Assembly (NCBI GenBank): GCA_030447005.1
Contig: JAUJME010000058.1
Coordinates: 1 to 8,292, forward strand
Length of the DNA stretch: 8,292 nucleotides
Source: Solirubrobacteraceae bacterium
Lineage (GTDB): Bacteria; Actinomycetota; Thermoleophilia; Solirubrobacterales; Solirubrobacteraceae
Reading direction: 5' to 3'
Part shown: in pieces, positions 1-7,670 of the stretch
Layout: every line of letters begins with the position of its first letter
Position numbering within the stretch: the first letter of the stretch is position 1
The notes under the pieces: generated by a model
What the model was told of the DNA's origin: nothing
Database searches by the model: none
What the model saw: only the letters and a program-made list of their open reading frames with translations
Program-made: the position numbers and the translations under genes

Positions 1-1110
1 GTCTGGCTGGGCAAGGACGTCGCGGGGCGGGCGATCGGCTGCGACCTGGCCAAGATGCCGCACCTGCTGGTGGCCGGCACCACCGGCGCCGGCAAGTCCG
101 GCTGCGTCAACGCGATGCTCTCGAGCATCCTCCTGCGCGCCACGCCGCACGAGGTGCGGCTCGTGCTGGTGGACCCCAAGCAGGTCGAGCTCAACCACTA
201 CGAGTCGATCCCGCACCTGCTCACGCCGGTGATCACCAACCCCAAGAAGGCCGCCACCGCGCTCCAGAACCTCGTCCGCGAGATGGAGCAGCGTTACACG
301 TACATGTCAGTCGCTCGTACGCGGTCACTGCCGGAAATGAATCGTGTCCGAATCGCGCGATCGCAGCCGGCGCTCCCCTACGTCCTCTGCGTGATCGACG
401 AGCTCGCCGACCTGATGATGGTGGCGCCCGCCGACGTCGAGGACTCGATCATCCGGCTGGCCCAGAAGGCGCGCGCGGTGGGCATCCACCTCGTCCTCGC
501 CACCCAGTCCCCGCGCGTCGACGTGATCACCGGGATGATCAAGGCCAACGTCCCGTCGCGGATCGCCTTCGCCGTCTCGAGCCAGACGGACTCGCGCGTG
601 ATCCTCGACCAGAACGGCGCCGAGACTCTCCTCGGCATGGGCGACATGCTCTTCGCGCCGGTGGGCTCCTCGCGCCTGCAGCGGATCCAGGGCGCCTACA
701 TCGAGGAGTCCGAGATCGCCGAGCTCACGGAGGGCTGGCGGCGCCAGGGCGAGCCGGAGTTCCGCGAGGAGCTCCTCGAGGAGGTCGAGGAGGAGGCGGC
801 GGCCGGCGGGGGGGAGGACCCCGACTTCGACCCGGACGAGGATCCGCTGCTCGAGGACGCCATCCGCCTCGTCGCCGAGATGCAGACGGCCTCGACCTCG
901 ATGCTCCAGCGCCGGCTGCGCCTGGGCTACACGCGCGCGGGCCGGCTGATCGACATGCTCGAGCGCCGCGGGGTCATCTCGGGCTACGAGGGCTCCAAGC
1001 CGCGAGCCGTCCTGATCACGGAGGCCGACGTCCCGCGGATGCTGGCGGCGCTCGGCGAGCCGGCCGGCGAGGCCGGGCCCGAGCCCGTCGAGGAGCCCCT
1101 GCCCGAGTAG
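1..1110 (+). CDS. ftsK: DNA translocase FtsK/SpoIIIE, C-terminal part (5' end outside window)
   Basis: This is the motor and DNA-reading part of the septal DNA pump that clears and segregates chromosome ends during division. The frame is open from base 1, so the first visible residue is internal; 369 residues are present and the N-terminal membrane domain and alpha domain lie upstream. Visible motifs, in window residue numbering: Walker A GTTGAGKS at 26-33, Walker [10 protein letters not shown] at about 131-139, and the family signature [12 protein letters not shown] at 167-178, where most relatives have RP-S in place of SPR. An acidic Glu/Asp-rich linker spans about 240-280. A gamma-type winged helix (about 281-340, with [19 protein letters not shown]) would read polar DNA motifs. 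An internal ATG at 55 is only the first start codon in view. The stretch encoding residues 98-120 is less GC-rich than the rest. The rodZ-like gene begins 12 nt downstream. Confidence 0.97.
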   Translation, partial: VWLGKDVAGRAIGCDLAKMPHLLVAGTTGAGKSGCVNAMLSSILLRATPHEVRLVLVDPKQVELNHYESIPHLLTPVITNPKKAATALQNLVREMEQRYTYMSVARTRSLPEMNRVRIARSQPALPYVLCVIDELADLMMVAPADVEDSIIRLAQKARAVGIHLVLATQSPRVDVITGMIKANVPSRIAFAVSSQTDSRVILDQNGAETLLGMGDMLFAPVGSSRLQRIQGAYIEESEIAELTEGWRRQGEPEFREELLEEVEEEAAAGGGEDPDFDPDEDPLLEDAIRLVAEMQTASTSMLQRRLRLGYTRAGRLIDMLERRGVISGYEGSKPRAVLITEADVPRMLAALGEPAGEAGPEPVEEPLPE

Positions 1111-1122
1111 CCTGCGCTGCTC

Positions 1123-1914
1123 ATGCCGGAGATCGGGGCCACCCTGCACGACGCGCGCCTGCGTCGAAAGGCCGACATCACCGAGGTCGAGGCGGAGACG
1201 AAGATCCGCGCGAAGTACCTCCGCGCGCTCGAGGAGGAGGAGTGGGACCTCCTGCCCGGCCCCACCTACGTCAAGACGTTCCTGCGCACCTACGGCGAGT
1301 ACCTCGACCTCGACGCCAAGCTCCTCGTCGAGGAGTACAAGCAGCGCTTCGAGCGGCCCACGGCACAGGAGCTCACGCCCTTCTCGACCAACCTCGGCTC
1401 GCGGCGCGAGCGCCGGCGGGCGCGCGGGCCGGTGATCTCCCCGGGCGTGGTCGTGGGGATCTGCGTCCTCGCGCTGATCGCGCTGCTGGCCGCGATCGGG
1501 ACCCTGTGGGGGGATCCGGCGGGCGACGACATGCCGGCCGCCCAGACCTCCCCGGCGCCCGGCGCCACGCCGGCCCCGGGCGAGGACGGGGAACGGCGCT
1601 CGACGACGCGCCGGCGGCCGCGGGCGGCGCGGACGGTGCGCTTGCAGATCGTGGCGACCGGGCCGGTGTCGATCTGCCTCCTCTCCCGGACGGGGCGCCA
1701 GCTCATCGACAACGTGATCCTCCAGGCCGGCCAGCGCTCGGCGCGCTTCCGCGGCCGGCGCTTCCGCGTCGCCTTCGGCAACGGCAACGCCCGGATCCGC
1801 TACGGCAACCGCTCCTTCGACGTCCCCGAGGCGAGCATCCCCCTCGGCTTCGACATCCGCCCGGGCCGCGCGCCGCGGCGGCTGCCCGACGCCCAGCGCC
1901 CCGTCTGCGGATGA
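1123..1914 (+). CDS. rodZ: RodZ-like protein: cytoplasmic helix-turn-helix, one membrane helix, outer domain
   Basis: 263 residues. Residues 3-70 form a HTH_25-type (Xre-like) domain with the characteristic [26 protein letters not shown] segment seen in RodZ/YmfM proteins; only parts of it are family-diagnostic. A basic patch (RRERRRARG, 94-102) precedes a single membrane helix at about 105-129, consistent with N-in/C-out topology. A Pro/Ala/Arg-rich linker (about 131-169) leads to a C-terminal beta-rich domain (about 171-250) resembling DUF4115. RodZ links MreB filaments to the peptidoglycan elongation machinery; that role is inferred from the family. The first ATG after the ftsK stop is used; no clear Shine-Dalgarno is seen, so expression may depend on coupling to ftsK. 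The stop overlaps the cinA start (ATGA). The order rodZ-cinA-recA is conserved in many Gram-positive genomes, usually with pgsA between rodZ and cinA; pgsA is absent here. Confidence 0.88.
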   Translation: MPEIGATLHDARLRRKADITEVEAETKIRAKYLRALEEEEWDLLPGPTYVKTFLRTYGEYLDLDAKLLVEEYKQRFERPTAQELTPFSTNLGSRRERRRARGPVISPGVVVGICVLALIALLAAIGTLWGDPAGDDMPAAQTSPAPGATPAPGEDGERRSTTRRRPRAARTVRLQIVATGPVSICLLSRTGRQLIDNVILQAGQRSARFRGRRFRVAFGNGNARIRYGNRSFDVPEASIPLGFDIRPGRAPRRLPDAQRPVCG

Positions 1915-3203
1915 GCGCCCGCGCGGGCATCGTCATCACGGGGACCGAGGTCCTCTCGGGGATCATCGCCGACCGCAACGGGCCGTGGCTGTCGGAGCGC
2001 CTGCGCGAGCGCGGCGTCGAGCTCTCGCACACCGTGGTGGTCGGCGACCGGCCGGCCGACGTCCGCGCCGCCCTGGACTTCCTCGCGGGCACGGGCGCCG
2101 ACCTGGCCATCACGAGCGGCGGCCTGGGGCCGACCGCCGACGACCTGACCGCCGAGGTGGTGGGCGAGTTCGCCGGCCGGGCGATGGTGCTCGACGAGGC
2201 GCTCGAGGGCCGGATCGCGAAGATCCTCGAGCGGCTGACCGCCCGCTGGCCGGCCCTCGACCAGTCCGCGCTGCGGGCCGGCAACCGCAAGCAGGCGGTC
2301 ATCCCGGAGGGCTCCACGGTGCTCGAGCCGGTCGGCACGGCGCCTGGGCTCGTCGTCCCGCCCGCCGACGGCCGCTCCGGCCCGACCGTCCTCGTGCTGC
2401 CCGGGCCGCCGCGCGAGCTCCAGCCCATGTGGGCGACGGCGCTCGAGACGGAGGCGGTCCGGCAGGCGCTGGCGGGCGCGGGGAGCTACGAGCAGCGGAT
2501 CATGCGGCTGTTCGGGATCCCGGAGTCCGAGATCGCCGAGACGCTGCGCGTCCTCGAGGGCTCAGGCGTCGCGCTCGGCGAGCTCGAGGTGACGACCTGC
2601 CTGCGCAGGGGCGAGATCGAGATCGCCACCGTCTTCGAGCCGGCGGCGGCCGTGACCTACGAGGCGTTCGAGGCCGGGATCCGCGAGCGCCACGGCTCGA
2701 CGCTCTTCTCCACGGACGGCACGACGATCGACGACCAGGTCACCGCCCTGCTGGCCGGCCCGCCGGCCCGGACGATCGCGGTGGCGGAGTCGTGCACGGG
2801 AGGGCTGATGGCCGCCCGGCTGACCGCCCGCGGCGGCTCCTCGGCGTGGGCGCTGGGCGGCGTGACGGCCTACGCCAACGAGGCGAAGGGGCGGCTGGCC
2901 GGCGTGCCGGCGGAGCTGATCGCCGAGCACGGCGCGGTCTCGACCGAGGTGGCCGGCGCCCTGGCCGACGGCGCGATCGCCGCCTTCGGCTCTCAGATCG
3001 GGATCGGGATCACCGGCATCGCCGGCCCGGACGGCGGGACGGAGGAGAAGCCGGTCGGGACCGTCTGCCTGAGTGTCGCGCAGGACGGCGGGCCGCGAAT
3101 CGACCGCGCGGTTCATCTGCCGGGGAACCGCGAGGACGTCCGCGAGCGCAGCACCACGGTCGCGATGCACCTGCTGCGGCGGCTCCTGCGCGGCGAGGCG
3201 TAG
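1911..3203 (+). CDS. cinA: CinA: MoCF-like domain plus nicotinamide-nucleotide amidohydrolase domain
   Basis: 430 residues, the usual two-domain CinA length. Residues 5-170 form a molybdopterin-binding (MoCF/COG1058) fold with GTEVLSG (11-17), [13 protein letters not shown] (68-80) and LPGPP (163-167); in studied relatives this half hydrolyses ADP-ribose. The C-terminal CinA domain (about 280-428) carries AESCTGGL (292-299, containing the presumed catalytic Ser294), AYANEAK (330-336) and [20 protein letters not shown] (377-396), the hallmarks of NMN deamidase (PncC). Together the domains salvage pyridine nucleotide by-products in the cytoplasm. The competence link in the name comes from Streptococcus, where cinA is co-transcribed with recA. 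The ATG is chosen because it overlaps the rodZ stop as ATGA and begins immediately before the conserved domain; there is no separate Shine-Dalgarno. A perfect 8-bp inverted repeat lies inside the 3' end (3107-3114 with 3125-3132). Confidence 0.96.
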   Translation: MSARAGIVITGTEVLSGIIADRNGPWLSERLRERGVELSHTVVVGDRPADVRAALDFLAGTGADLAITSGGLGPTADDLTAEVVGEFAGRAMVLDEALEGRIAKILERLTARWPALDQSALRAGNRKQAVIPEGSTVLEPVGTAPGLVVPPADGRSGPTVLVLPGPPRELQPMWATALETEAVRQALAGAGSYEQRIMRLFGIPESEIAETLRVLEGSGVALGELEVTTCLRRGEIEIATVFEPAAAVTYEAFEAGIRERHGSTLFSTDGTTIDDQVTALLAGPPARTIAVAESCTGGLMAARLTARGGSSAWALGGVTAYANEAKGRLAGVPAELIAEHGAVSTEVAGALADGAIAAFGSQIGIGITGIAGPDGGTEEKPVGTVCLSVAQDGGPRIDRAVHLPGNREDVRERSTTVAMHLLRRLLRGEA

Positions 3204-3207
3204 GGCG

Positions 3208-3753
3208 CTGCGGCTCTTCGTCGCCCTCGCGCTCCCCGAGTCCGCCCGGGCCGCGCTGTGGGCGTGGTCGGCGGGGCTCGGACCGGGCTGGCGGCGGGTG
3301 CCGGAGGCCAACCTCCACGTGACGCTCGCCTTCCTGGGGGAGCGCCCGGAGGGCGACGTCGCGACGATCGCCGCGGTCCTCGACGGCCTGGCCGGCTCGG
3401 GCGCCCCGGCCCTGCGGTGCGACGAGGCGATCGCCCTGCCGCCGCGCCGCCCGCGGGTGGCCGCCGTGCGGCTCGAGGAGGCGGGCGGCGGCGGGGTCCT
3501 CGCGGTGCTCCAGTCCCGGGTCGCCGCGGGGCTCGCCGCGGCGGGCGTCCATGAGCCCGAGCGGCGCGCCTTCCTCGCCCACGTCACCGCCGGCCGGGCG
3601 CGCGAGCGCCGTCCGGGCGCGCTGCCGGAGGCCCCGGCGTGCGCGTTCACCGCGCTCCAGGTGGTGCTCTACCGGTCGCAGACGGGCGGCGGCGGGGCGC
3701 GGTACGCAGAACTGGCGAGCGCCCGGCTCGACGACGGTACGCTCGCGCCATGA
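3208..3753 (+). CDS. thpR: RNA 2',3'-cyclic phosphodiesterase (2'-5' RNA ligase family), probable CTG start
   Basis: A 2H-phosphoesterase of 181 residues if started at CTG 3208, matching the usual 175-195. It has the two His-x-Thr-x motifs that form the active site, HVTL at 37-40 and HVTA at 125-128, and the family-typical N-terminus RLFVALALPE. Relatives hydrolyse 2',3'-cyclic phosphate RNA ends to 2'-phosphate and can join 2'-5' ends of tRNA halves in vitro; the physiological role is poorly defined. Start choice: family proteins begin Met-Arg-Leu-Phe-Val-Ala, which aligns exactly with CTG 3208. A GAGG at 3195-3198 lies 9 nt upstream, and the cinA stop is 4 nt upstream, so translation is probably coupled. 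The only ordinary start upstream is GTG 3073, which would add 45 Arg/Cys-rich residues out of frame inside cinA; these look like cinA shadow sequence. The stop overlaps the hydrolase ATG (ATGA). Confidence 0.87.
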   Translation: MRLFVALALPESARAALWAWSAGLGPGWRRVPEANLHVTLAFLGERPEGDVATIAAVLDGLAGSGAPALRCDEAIALPPRRPRVAAVRLEEAGGGGVLAVLQSRVAAGLAAAGVHEPERRAFLAHVTAGRARERRPGALPEAPACAFTALQVVLYRSQTGGGGARYAELASARLDDGTLAP

Positions 3754-5681
3754 CCCGACCCCTCTGGCGGCGCGCGGTCCTCGCGGCCGTGCTCGCTTCC
3801 GGCCTCGCGCCCGCCGCCGCCGACGCCGCGCCGCGCTTCCGCGCCTGCCCGGACCAGGGCCGGGGGGCCACCTGCGCCCGGGTCCCCGTCCCGCTCGACC
3901 GCTCGGGGGCGCTGCCCGGCGAGGTGCGGCTGCGGACGGTGCGCTTCCGCGCCAGCCGGCCGCAGGGCGAGCGCCGCGCGGTCGTCTACCTGTCCGGCGG
4001 CCCCGGCGGCGCGGGGCTCTTCGAGGCGCGCCTCGGCCTGCGCGACGTGGCGTCGCTGGGCTCGCGCTACGACCTCGTCTCCTTCGACCAGCGCGGCACG
4101 GGGGCGTCCGGGCTGCTCCGCTGTTCGGAGTTCGAACGCGACCGCCGGCTGCGCTCGACCGCGGCGGCCGAGCGCTGCGCCCAGCAGATCGGCCCCAAGC
4201 GCCGGCTCTACACCACGAAGACCTCGGTCGAGGACCTCGAGGCGGTCCGCGCGGCGGTCGGCGCGGAGAAGGTCCTCCTCTACGGCGTCTCCTACGGGAC
4301 GAAGCTCGCACTGGCCTACGCCAAGGCGTACCCGGCCCGGGTCGAGCGGATGATCCTCGACTCGGTCGCCGACGCCGACGACGCCGACGCCTTCGGGCTC
4401 GAGCCGTTCCAGGCGGTCGTGGCGAGTCTGCGCGCACTCTGCCCCGCCCGGTGCCGGGGCGTGAGCCCCGATCCGGCCGCCGACCTGGCCGCGCTCGTGC
4501 CGCGGCTGCGGCAGGCGCCGCTGCGCGGGCCGGTCTGGCGGGCCGACGGCCGCCGCCGCGAGGGAACGGTGACCGTGCTCGGGATCGTCGACCTCCTCTT
4601 CGACGCCGACTACGCGCCGATCCTCCGCGCCGCGGTGCCCTCGGCGGTCGCGGCGGCCGCCCGCGGCGACGCCACGCCGATGCTGCGCCTCATCGAGATC
4701 GCGCGGCCGCTGTCGGACTACGGGACGCCCGAGACCTTCTCGGCGGCGCGCTACGCGACCGTCTGCGAGGAGACGCCGCTGCCCTGGCGGCGCGGCGCGC
4801 CGTTCGAGGAGCGGCTGCCCTCCGCCCAGCGGGCGGCCGAGGAGCGCGGGGCCGCCGCCTTCTACCCCTTCGACTTCGAGCTCGCGGTCAAGGACGAGAT
4901 CGACCTCTGCCTGCGCTGGCCGGAGTCCCCTGAGCCGCCGACCCTCGCCGGCGGCCCGTATCCCGACGTGCCCGTCCTCGTCCTCCAGGGCGGTGCCGAC
5001 CTGCGTACGCCGCCGGCGACCTCGGCGCGCGTCGCGAGCCGCTTCCCGCGCGCGAGCCGGATCGAGGTGGCCGGCGTCGGTCACGCGGTCCTCGCCTCGG
5101 ACCCGTCGCGTTGCGCACGGCGCCGGCTGGCGACGTGGCTGCGGCGCGGCACCGTGACGCGGGGCTGCCGGGCGGTGCCGACCGGCGCGCCGGAGACCGG
5201 CGTCCCGGCGCGCTCGCTCGCCGAGCTGCCGCCCGCGGCCCGCTACCGCGGCCCGGAGCGGATCGGGCGCACGATCACGGCGATCGACCGCACGCTCGAC
5301 GACGTCGTGTTCGCCGCCACCGCCGCCTACGAGAACGGGGGCGCCGGCCTGCGCGGCGGGACGTTCGCGCTGGGCGAGGACGGCGTCCTCCTGCAGCGGG
5401 TCAGCTGGGTGCCGGGCGTGCGGCTGAGCGGCGGGCCGGTGCGCGGCGGGCTGCGGCTGCGGGTCACGGGCGGATCGGCGGCGCGCGGGGCGGTCACGCT
5501 GTCGCGCGCCGGGGTGCTGCGCGGGCGCCTGGGCGGGCGCCGGGTGAGGGTGCGGCTGCGGTCCGGGCCGCCGACCGCGGTGGCGGCCGTGGCGGGCGCC
5601 GCGGCGGCGTCCGAGCGTCTTGGCACGGTTCCGCGCGTCTTCCGTCACAGGCGCGCGTTGCCCCGGTACGGGCTCCGCTGA
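3750..5681 (+). CDS. Exported alpha/beta hydrolase, TAP-like (tripeptidyl aminopeptidase-type), with C-terminal extension
   Basis: 643 residues. A Sec signal peptide (RR near 7-8, hydrophobic 9-24, AADA-A around 22-27) predicts export. The alpha/beta hydrolase core runs to about 475: oxyanion-type SGGPGG (82-87), nucleophile elbow GVSYG with Ser181, acid Asp417 in GGADLRTPP, and His445 in GVGHAVL. This set matches the proteinase/TAP-like family (Streptomyces tripeptidyl aminopeptidases and relatives), which cleave N-terminal peptides or act as esterases; the substrate cannot be read from sequence. Ten cysteines after the signal peptide (33, 42, 125, 143, 231, 235, 339, 387, 455, 473) could form five disulfides, as expected for a secreted enzyme. 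Residues about 490-643 are an extra Gly/Arg-rich, probably beta-rich region without a recognised domain. A tandem 9-nt repeat (gacgccgac twice, 4371-4388) encodes part of an Asp/Ala run at 208-214. The ATG overlaps the thpR stop (ATGA), so translation is likely coupled. Confidence 0.9.
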   Translation: MTRPLWRRAVLAAVLASGLAPAAADAAPRFRACPDQGRGATCARVPVPLDRSGALPGEVRLRTVRFRASRPQGERRAVVYLSGGPGGAGLFEARLGLRDVASLGSRYDLVSFDQRGTGASGLLRCSEFERDRRLRSTAAAERCAQQIGPKRRLYTTKTSVEDLEAVRAAVGAEKVLLYGVSYGTKLALAYAKAYPARVERMILDSVADADDADAFGLEPFQAVVASLRALCPARCRGVSPDPAADLAALVPRLRQAPLRGPVWRADGRRREGTVTVLGIVDLLFDADYAPILRAAVPSAVAAAARGDATPMLRLIEIARPLSDYGTPETFSAARYATVCEETPLPWRRGAPFEERLPSAQRAAEERGAAAFYPFDFELAVKDEIDLCLRWPESPEPPTLAGGPYPDVPVLVLQGGADLRTPPATSARVASRFPRASRIEVAGVGHAVLASDPSRCARRRLATWLRRGTVTRGCRAVPTGAPETGVPARSLAELPPAARYRGPERIGRTITAIDRTLDDVVFAATAAYENGGAGLRGGTFALGEDGVLLQRVSWVPGVRLSGGPVRGGLRLRVTGGSAARGAVTLSRAGVLRGRLGGRRVRVRLRSGPPTAVAAVAGAAAASERLGTVPRVFRHRRALPRYGLR

Positions 5682-5696
5682 CAGGCTCGCTTTCCG

Positions 5697-5722
5697 TCCG
5701 GCACGCGCCCTAGCGTGCCGGA
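5697..5722. promoter_or_regulatory. Perfect 10-bp inverted repeat upstream of recA
   Basis: Arms TCCGGCACGC (5697-5706) and GCGTGCCGGA (5713-5722) are perfectly complementary around a 6-nt loop (gcccta). The element lies in the 80-nt gap after the hydrolase, with its 3' edge 39 nt before the recA ATG. No T-run follows on either strand, so a classical intrinsic terminator is not supported; a U-less hairpin terminator, a regulator-binding palindrome or a 5'-leader stem are all possible. A TANNNT-type -10 (TAGCGT, 5711-5716) sits across the loop and right arm, but no convincing -35 stands 16-19 nt upstream. Confidence 0.55.
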
Positions 5723-5746
5723 GACGAAACCGAGTCGAGAGCCTTC

Positions 5747-5752
5747 GAGGAG
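5747..5752 (+). promoter_or_regulatory. Ribosome binding site of recA
   Basis: GAGGAG, 9 nt before the ATG at 5762. This is the strongest Shine-Dalgarno in the first 6 kb; the upstream genes mostly rely on overlaps. It supports 5762 as the recA start and an independently initiated, well-translated message. Confidence 0.8.
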
Positions 5753-5761
5753 CCGCCCCAC

Positions 5762-6835
<1,074 letters not shown>

Positions 6836-6863
6836 CCCTGCGGTCCCCGCCGCGCCGCCGCCC

Positions 6864-7367
6864 GTGCTCGGTCCCGCCGGAGAGCGCGTCCTCGATCCCG
6901 AGGCGCGCCTCCAGCACGCCCGCGAGGTCGCGTGGCGGTCGCTGAACCGCCGCGACCGGACGGCGGGCGAGCTGAGGCGCGCGCTTGCGGACAAGCGCGT
7001 CGAGCCGGCGGTCATCGAGACGGTGCTCGGCGAGCTCGAGGCGGGCGGCTACGTCGACGACGCCGCCTACGCGCGACGGTTCGCCGAGGACCGGCGGCGG
7101 CTGGACGCGTGGGGCTCCGATCGCATCGAGCAGCGGCTGCTCGCCCTCGACGTGGATGGCGAGCACATCGCCGCCGCGCTGGGCGAGCAGGGGGGCGAGG
7201 ACGAGCTCGAGGCGGCCCTCGGGCTGCTGGCCCGGCGCTTCCCGCAGCCGCCTCAGACCCCGCGCGAGCGCGATCGCGCGCTCGGCGTCCTGGTCCGCAA
7301 GGGCTATGACCTCGAGCTCGCCTACGACGCGCTGCGAAGGCACGCGGGGGCCGACGAGATCGACTAG
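6864..7367 (+). CDS. recX: Regulatory protein RecX
   Basis: 167 residues. RecX binds in the groove of the RecA filament and limits its growth and ATPase/strand-exchange activity. The sequence is all-helical and built from repeated three-helix units. The clearest match is the first-to-second repeat junction: [12 protein letters not shown] (30-41), then [19 protein letters not shown] (61-79), equivalent to the LNDERFAEAYVRSR-type signature of the family. The C-terminal [15 protein letters not shown] (145-159) matches the last repeat. The GTG at 6864 is the first start codon after the upstream in-frame stop and gives a normal length. No Shine-Dalgarno is visible in the C/G-only stretch before it, so re-initiation after recA is likely. 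The position directly behind recA is the conserved arrangement. The SOS-like operator at 7370 begins 2 nt after its stop. Confidence 0.93.
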   Translation: MLGPAGERVLDPEARLQHAREVAWRSLNRRDRTAGELRRALADKRVEPAVIETVLGELEAGGYVDDAAYARRFAEDRRRLDAWGSDRIEQRLLALDVDGEHIAAALGEQGGEDELEAALGLLARRFPQPPQTPRERDRALGVLVRKGYDLELAYDALRRHAGADEID

Positions 7368-7369
7368 GG

Positions 7370-7383
7370 CGAACCGGCGTTCG
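7370..7383. promoter_or_regulatory. Putative LexA (SOS/Cheo) operator, CGAAC-N4-GTTCG
   Basis: CGAACCGGCGTTCG has perfect 5-bp half sites in the spacing of the Gram-positive LexA/DinR box (core GAAC-N4-GTTC). A rough hand estimate, assuming about 73% GC and independent bases, gives well under 0.05 chance matches to the 10 fixed bases in a window this size. It lies in the recX-rny gap, starting 2 nt after the recX stop and ending 1 nt before the -35 region of a plausible promoter, a good position for repression. LexA in this organism is not shown to use this motif; that part is family knowledge applied by inference. Confidence 0.6.
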
Positions 7384-7384
7384 T

Positions 7385-7413
7385 TTGCGTACCGACCCCG
7401 CCGGTACTACGAT
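7385..7413 (+). promoter_or_regulatory. Putative sigma-70-type promoter for rny leader or a small RNA
   Basis: TTGCGT (7385-7390) and TACGAT (7408-7413) are separated by exactly 17 nt. The -10 fits the actinobacterial TANNNT pattern. Transcription would start near 7420 and run toward rny, giving a 5' leader of about 250 nt. The SOS-like box abuts the -35 side. This is the best -35/-10 pair noticed in the non-coding parts of the window. Confidence 0.5.
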
Positions 7414-7447
7414 CCAGCGCAGCGAACCAGACCGGCCGCCCGGCCGC

Positions 7448-7489
7448 ATGAAACTCCAGCAAACGACCGATTTCGACCCTGATACGTGA
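7448..7489 (+). CDS. Possible leader peptide of 13 residues (weak)
   Basis: The ATG-started frame encodes MKLQQTTDFDPDT and stops at TGA 7487-7489. It lies about 28 nt into the transcript predicted from the promoter at 7385-7413. It has no Shine-Dalgarno and is preceded by a GC hairpin that reads CGGCC/GGCCG. ORFs this short arise readily by chance; it is listed only because it sits alone in a leader that has regulatory features. Confidence 0.15.
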   Translation: MKLQQTTDFDPDT

Positions 7490-7526
7490 CCACCCGAGAA
7501 CGAAACCTCTCGCCGTGATCTGAAAG

Positions 7527-7550
7527 CGGCGGCGCGCGTGAGCGCCGCCG
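7527..7550 (+). other. Strong GC hairpin in the rny leader
   Basis: CGGCGGCGC (7527-7535) pairs perfectly with GCGCCGCCG (7542-7550) around a 6-nt loop. An alternative fold with a 2-nt bulge closes GCGC/GCGC on a GUGA loop, a GNRA-type tetraloop. No T-run follows, so it may be a U-less terminator for the recA-recX transcript, a stabilising stem, or an RNase target in the leader. Confidence 0.5.
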
Positions 7551-7620
7551 AGATGCTGGCCCGTTTCGCGCGATGACCGTGCGCGGCTGCTCTGACGCTC
7601 GCCAACTCGGATAACTGAGT

Positions 7621-7662
7621 GGGGCCCGTGCCGTCCACCGGCACCCCGGCTCCGATGGGGAG
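7621..7662 (+). promoter_or_regulatory. Candidate alternative pairing around the rny ribosome binding site
   Basis: GTGCCG (7628-7633) pairs with CGGCAC (7639-7644). GGG of the run at 7621-7624 can extend this by pairing with CCC at 7645-7647 across a 3-nt bulge. The same CCCC (7644-7647) can instead pair with GGGG at 7657-7660, part of the Shine-Dalgarno, and CTCC (7650-7653) can pair with GGAG (7659-7662). Mutually exclusive folds could therefore open or close the ribosome binding site. This is hand folding only, without energies. Confidence 0.3.
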
Positions 7663-7664
7663 AA
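7657..7664 (+). promoter_or_regulatory. Ribosome binding site of rny
   Basis: GGGGAGAA, with core GGAG at 7659-7662, lies 8 nt before the ATG at 7671. It decides the rny start in favour of 7671, or the adjacent in-frame ATG at 7674. Several C-rich segments just upstream can pair with it. Confidence 0.75.
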
Positions 7665-7670
7665 GACGAG

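Larger units (their letters stand above)
7368..7670 (+). other. Non-coding recX-rny gap, probable structured rny 5' leader
   Basis: This is the only gap above 300 nt in the window. From left to right it holds the SOS-like box, the promoter, a 5-bp hairpin (CGGCC 7433-7437 with GGCCG 7442-7446), very short ORFs, a 9-bp hairpin (7527-7550), a second hairpin (7628-7644) and the rny Shine-Dalgarno. Positions 7441-7500 contain 34 G/C in 60, about 57%, far below the coding surroundings, which fits an untranslated leader. No tRNA, known riboswitch or clear terminator with a T-run was recognised. A separate SOS-regulated small RNA ending near the 7550 hairpin is an alternative. Confidence 0.5.

Noticed and set aside
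3107..3132. Perfect 8-bp inverted repeat (CGCGGTTC / GAACCGCG, 10-nt loop) near the cinA 3' end
   Set aside because: It lies in conserved coding sequence, has the opposite arrangement to a LexA box (GTTC-N10-GAAC), and has no promoter or T-run nearby; probably incidental.
4121..4141. GTTCG...TTCGAACG cluster in the hydrolase gene, resembling a LexA half-site pair
   Set aside because: The half sites face the wrong way and the spacing is wrong for GAAC-N4-GTTC; it is inside coding sequence.
4371..4388. Tandem 9-nt repeat in the hydrolase gene
   Set aside because: Only two units, in frame, encoding an Asp/Ala run; consistent with simple slippage in GC-rich coding DNA.
3551..4933. 460-codon + strand frame across thpR and the hydrolase
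   Set aside because: It is a low-complexity Arg/Ala/Pro translation in the wrong phase relative to both motif-bearing proteins.
3669..5648. Open reading frame of 659 codons on the minus strand opposite the hydrolase
   Set aside because: It is antisense to a gene with clear catalytic motifs. Its translation is low-complexity Arg/Ala/Gly/His with no family motif, as expected from GC-rich codon bias leaving few stops.
5678..5716. CTGACA and TAGCGT as a recA promoter
   Set aside because: The spacer would be 27 nt, too long for a sigma-70-type promoter; no alternative -35 was convincing.
7587..7615. GATAAC near 7610 as a -10 for a second rny promoter
   Set aside because: It lacks the final T of TANNNT, and no -35-like hexamer stands 16-19 nt upstream.
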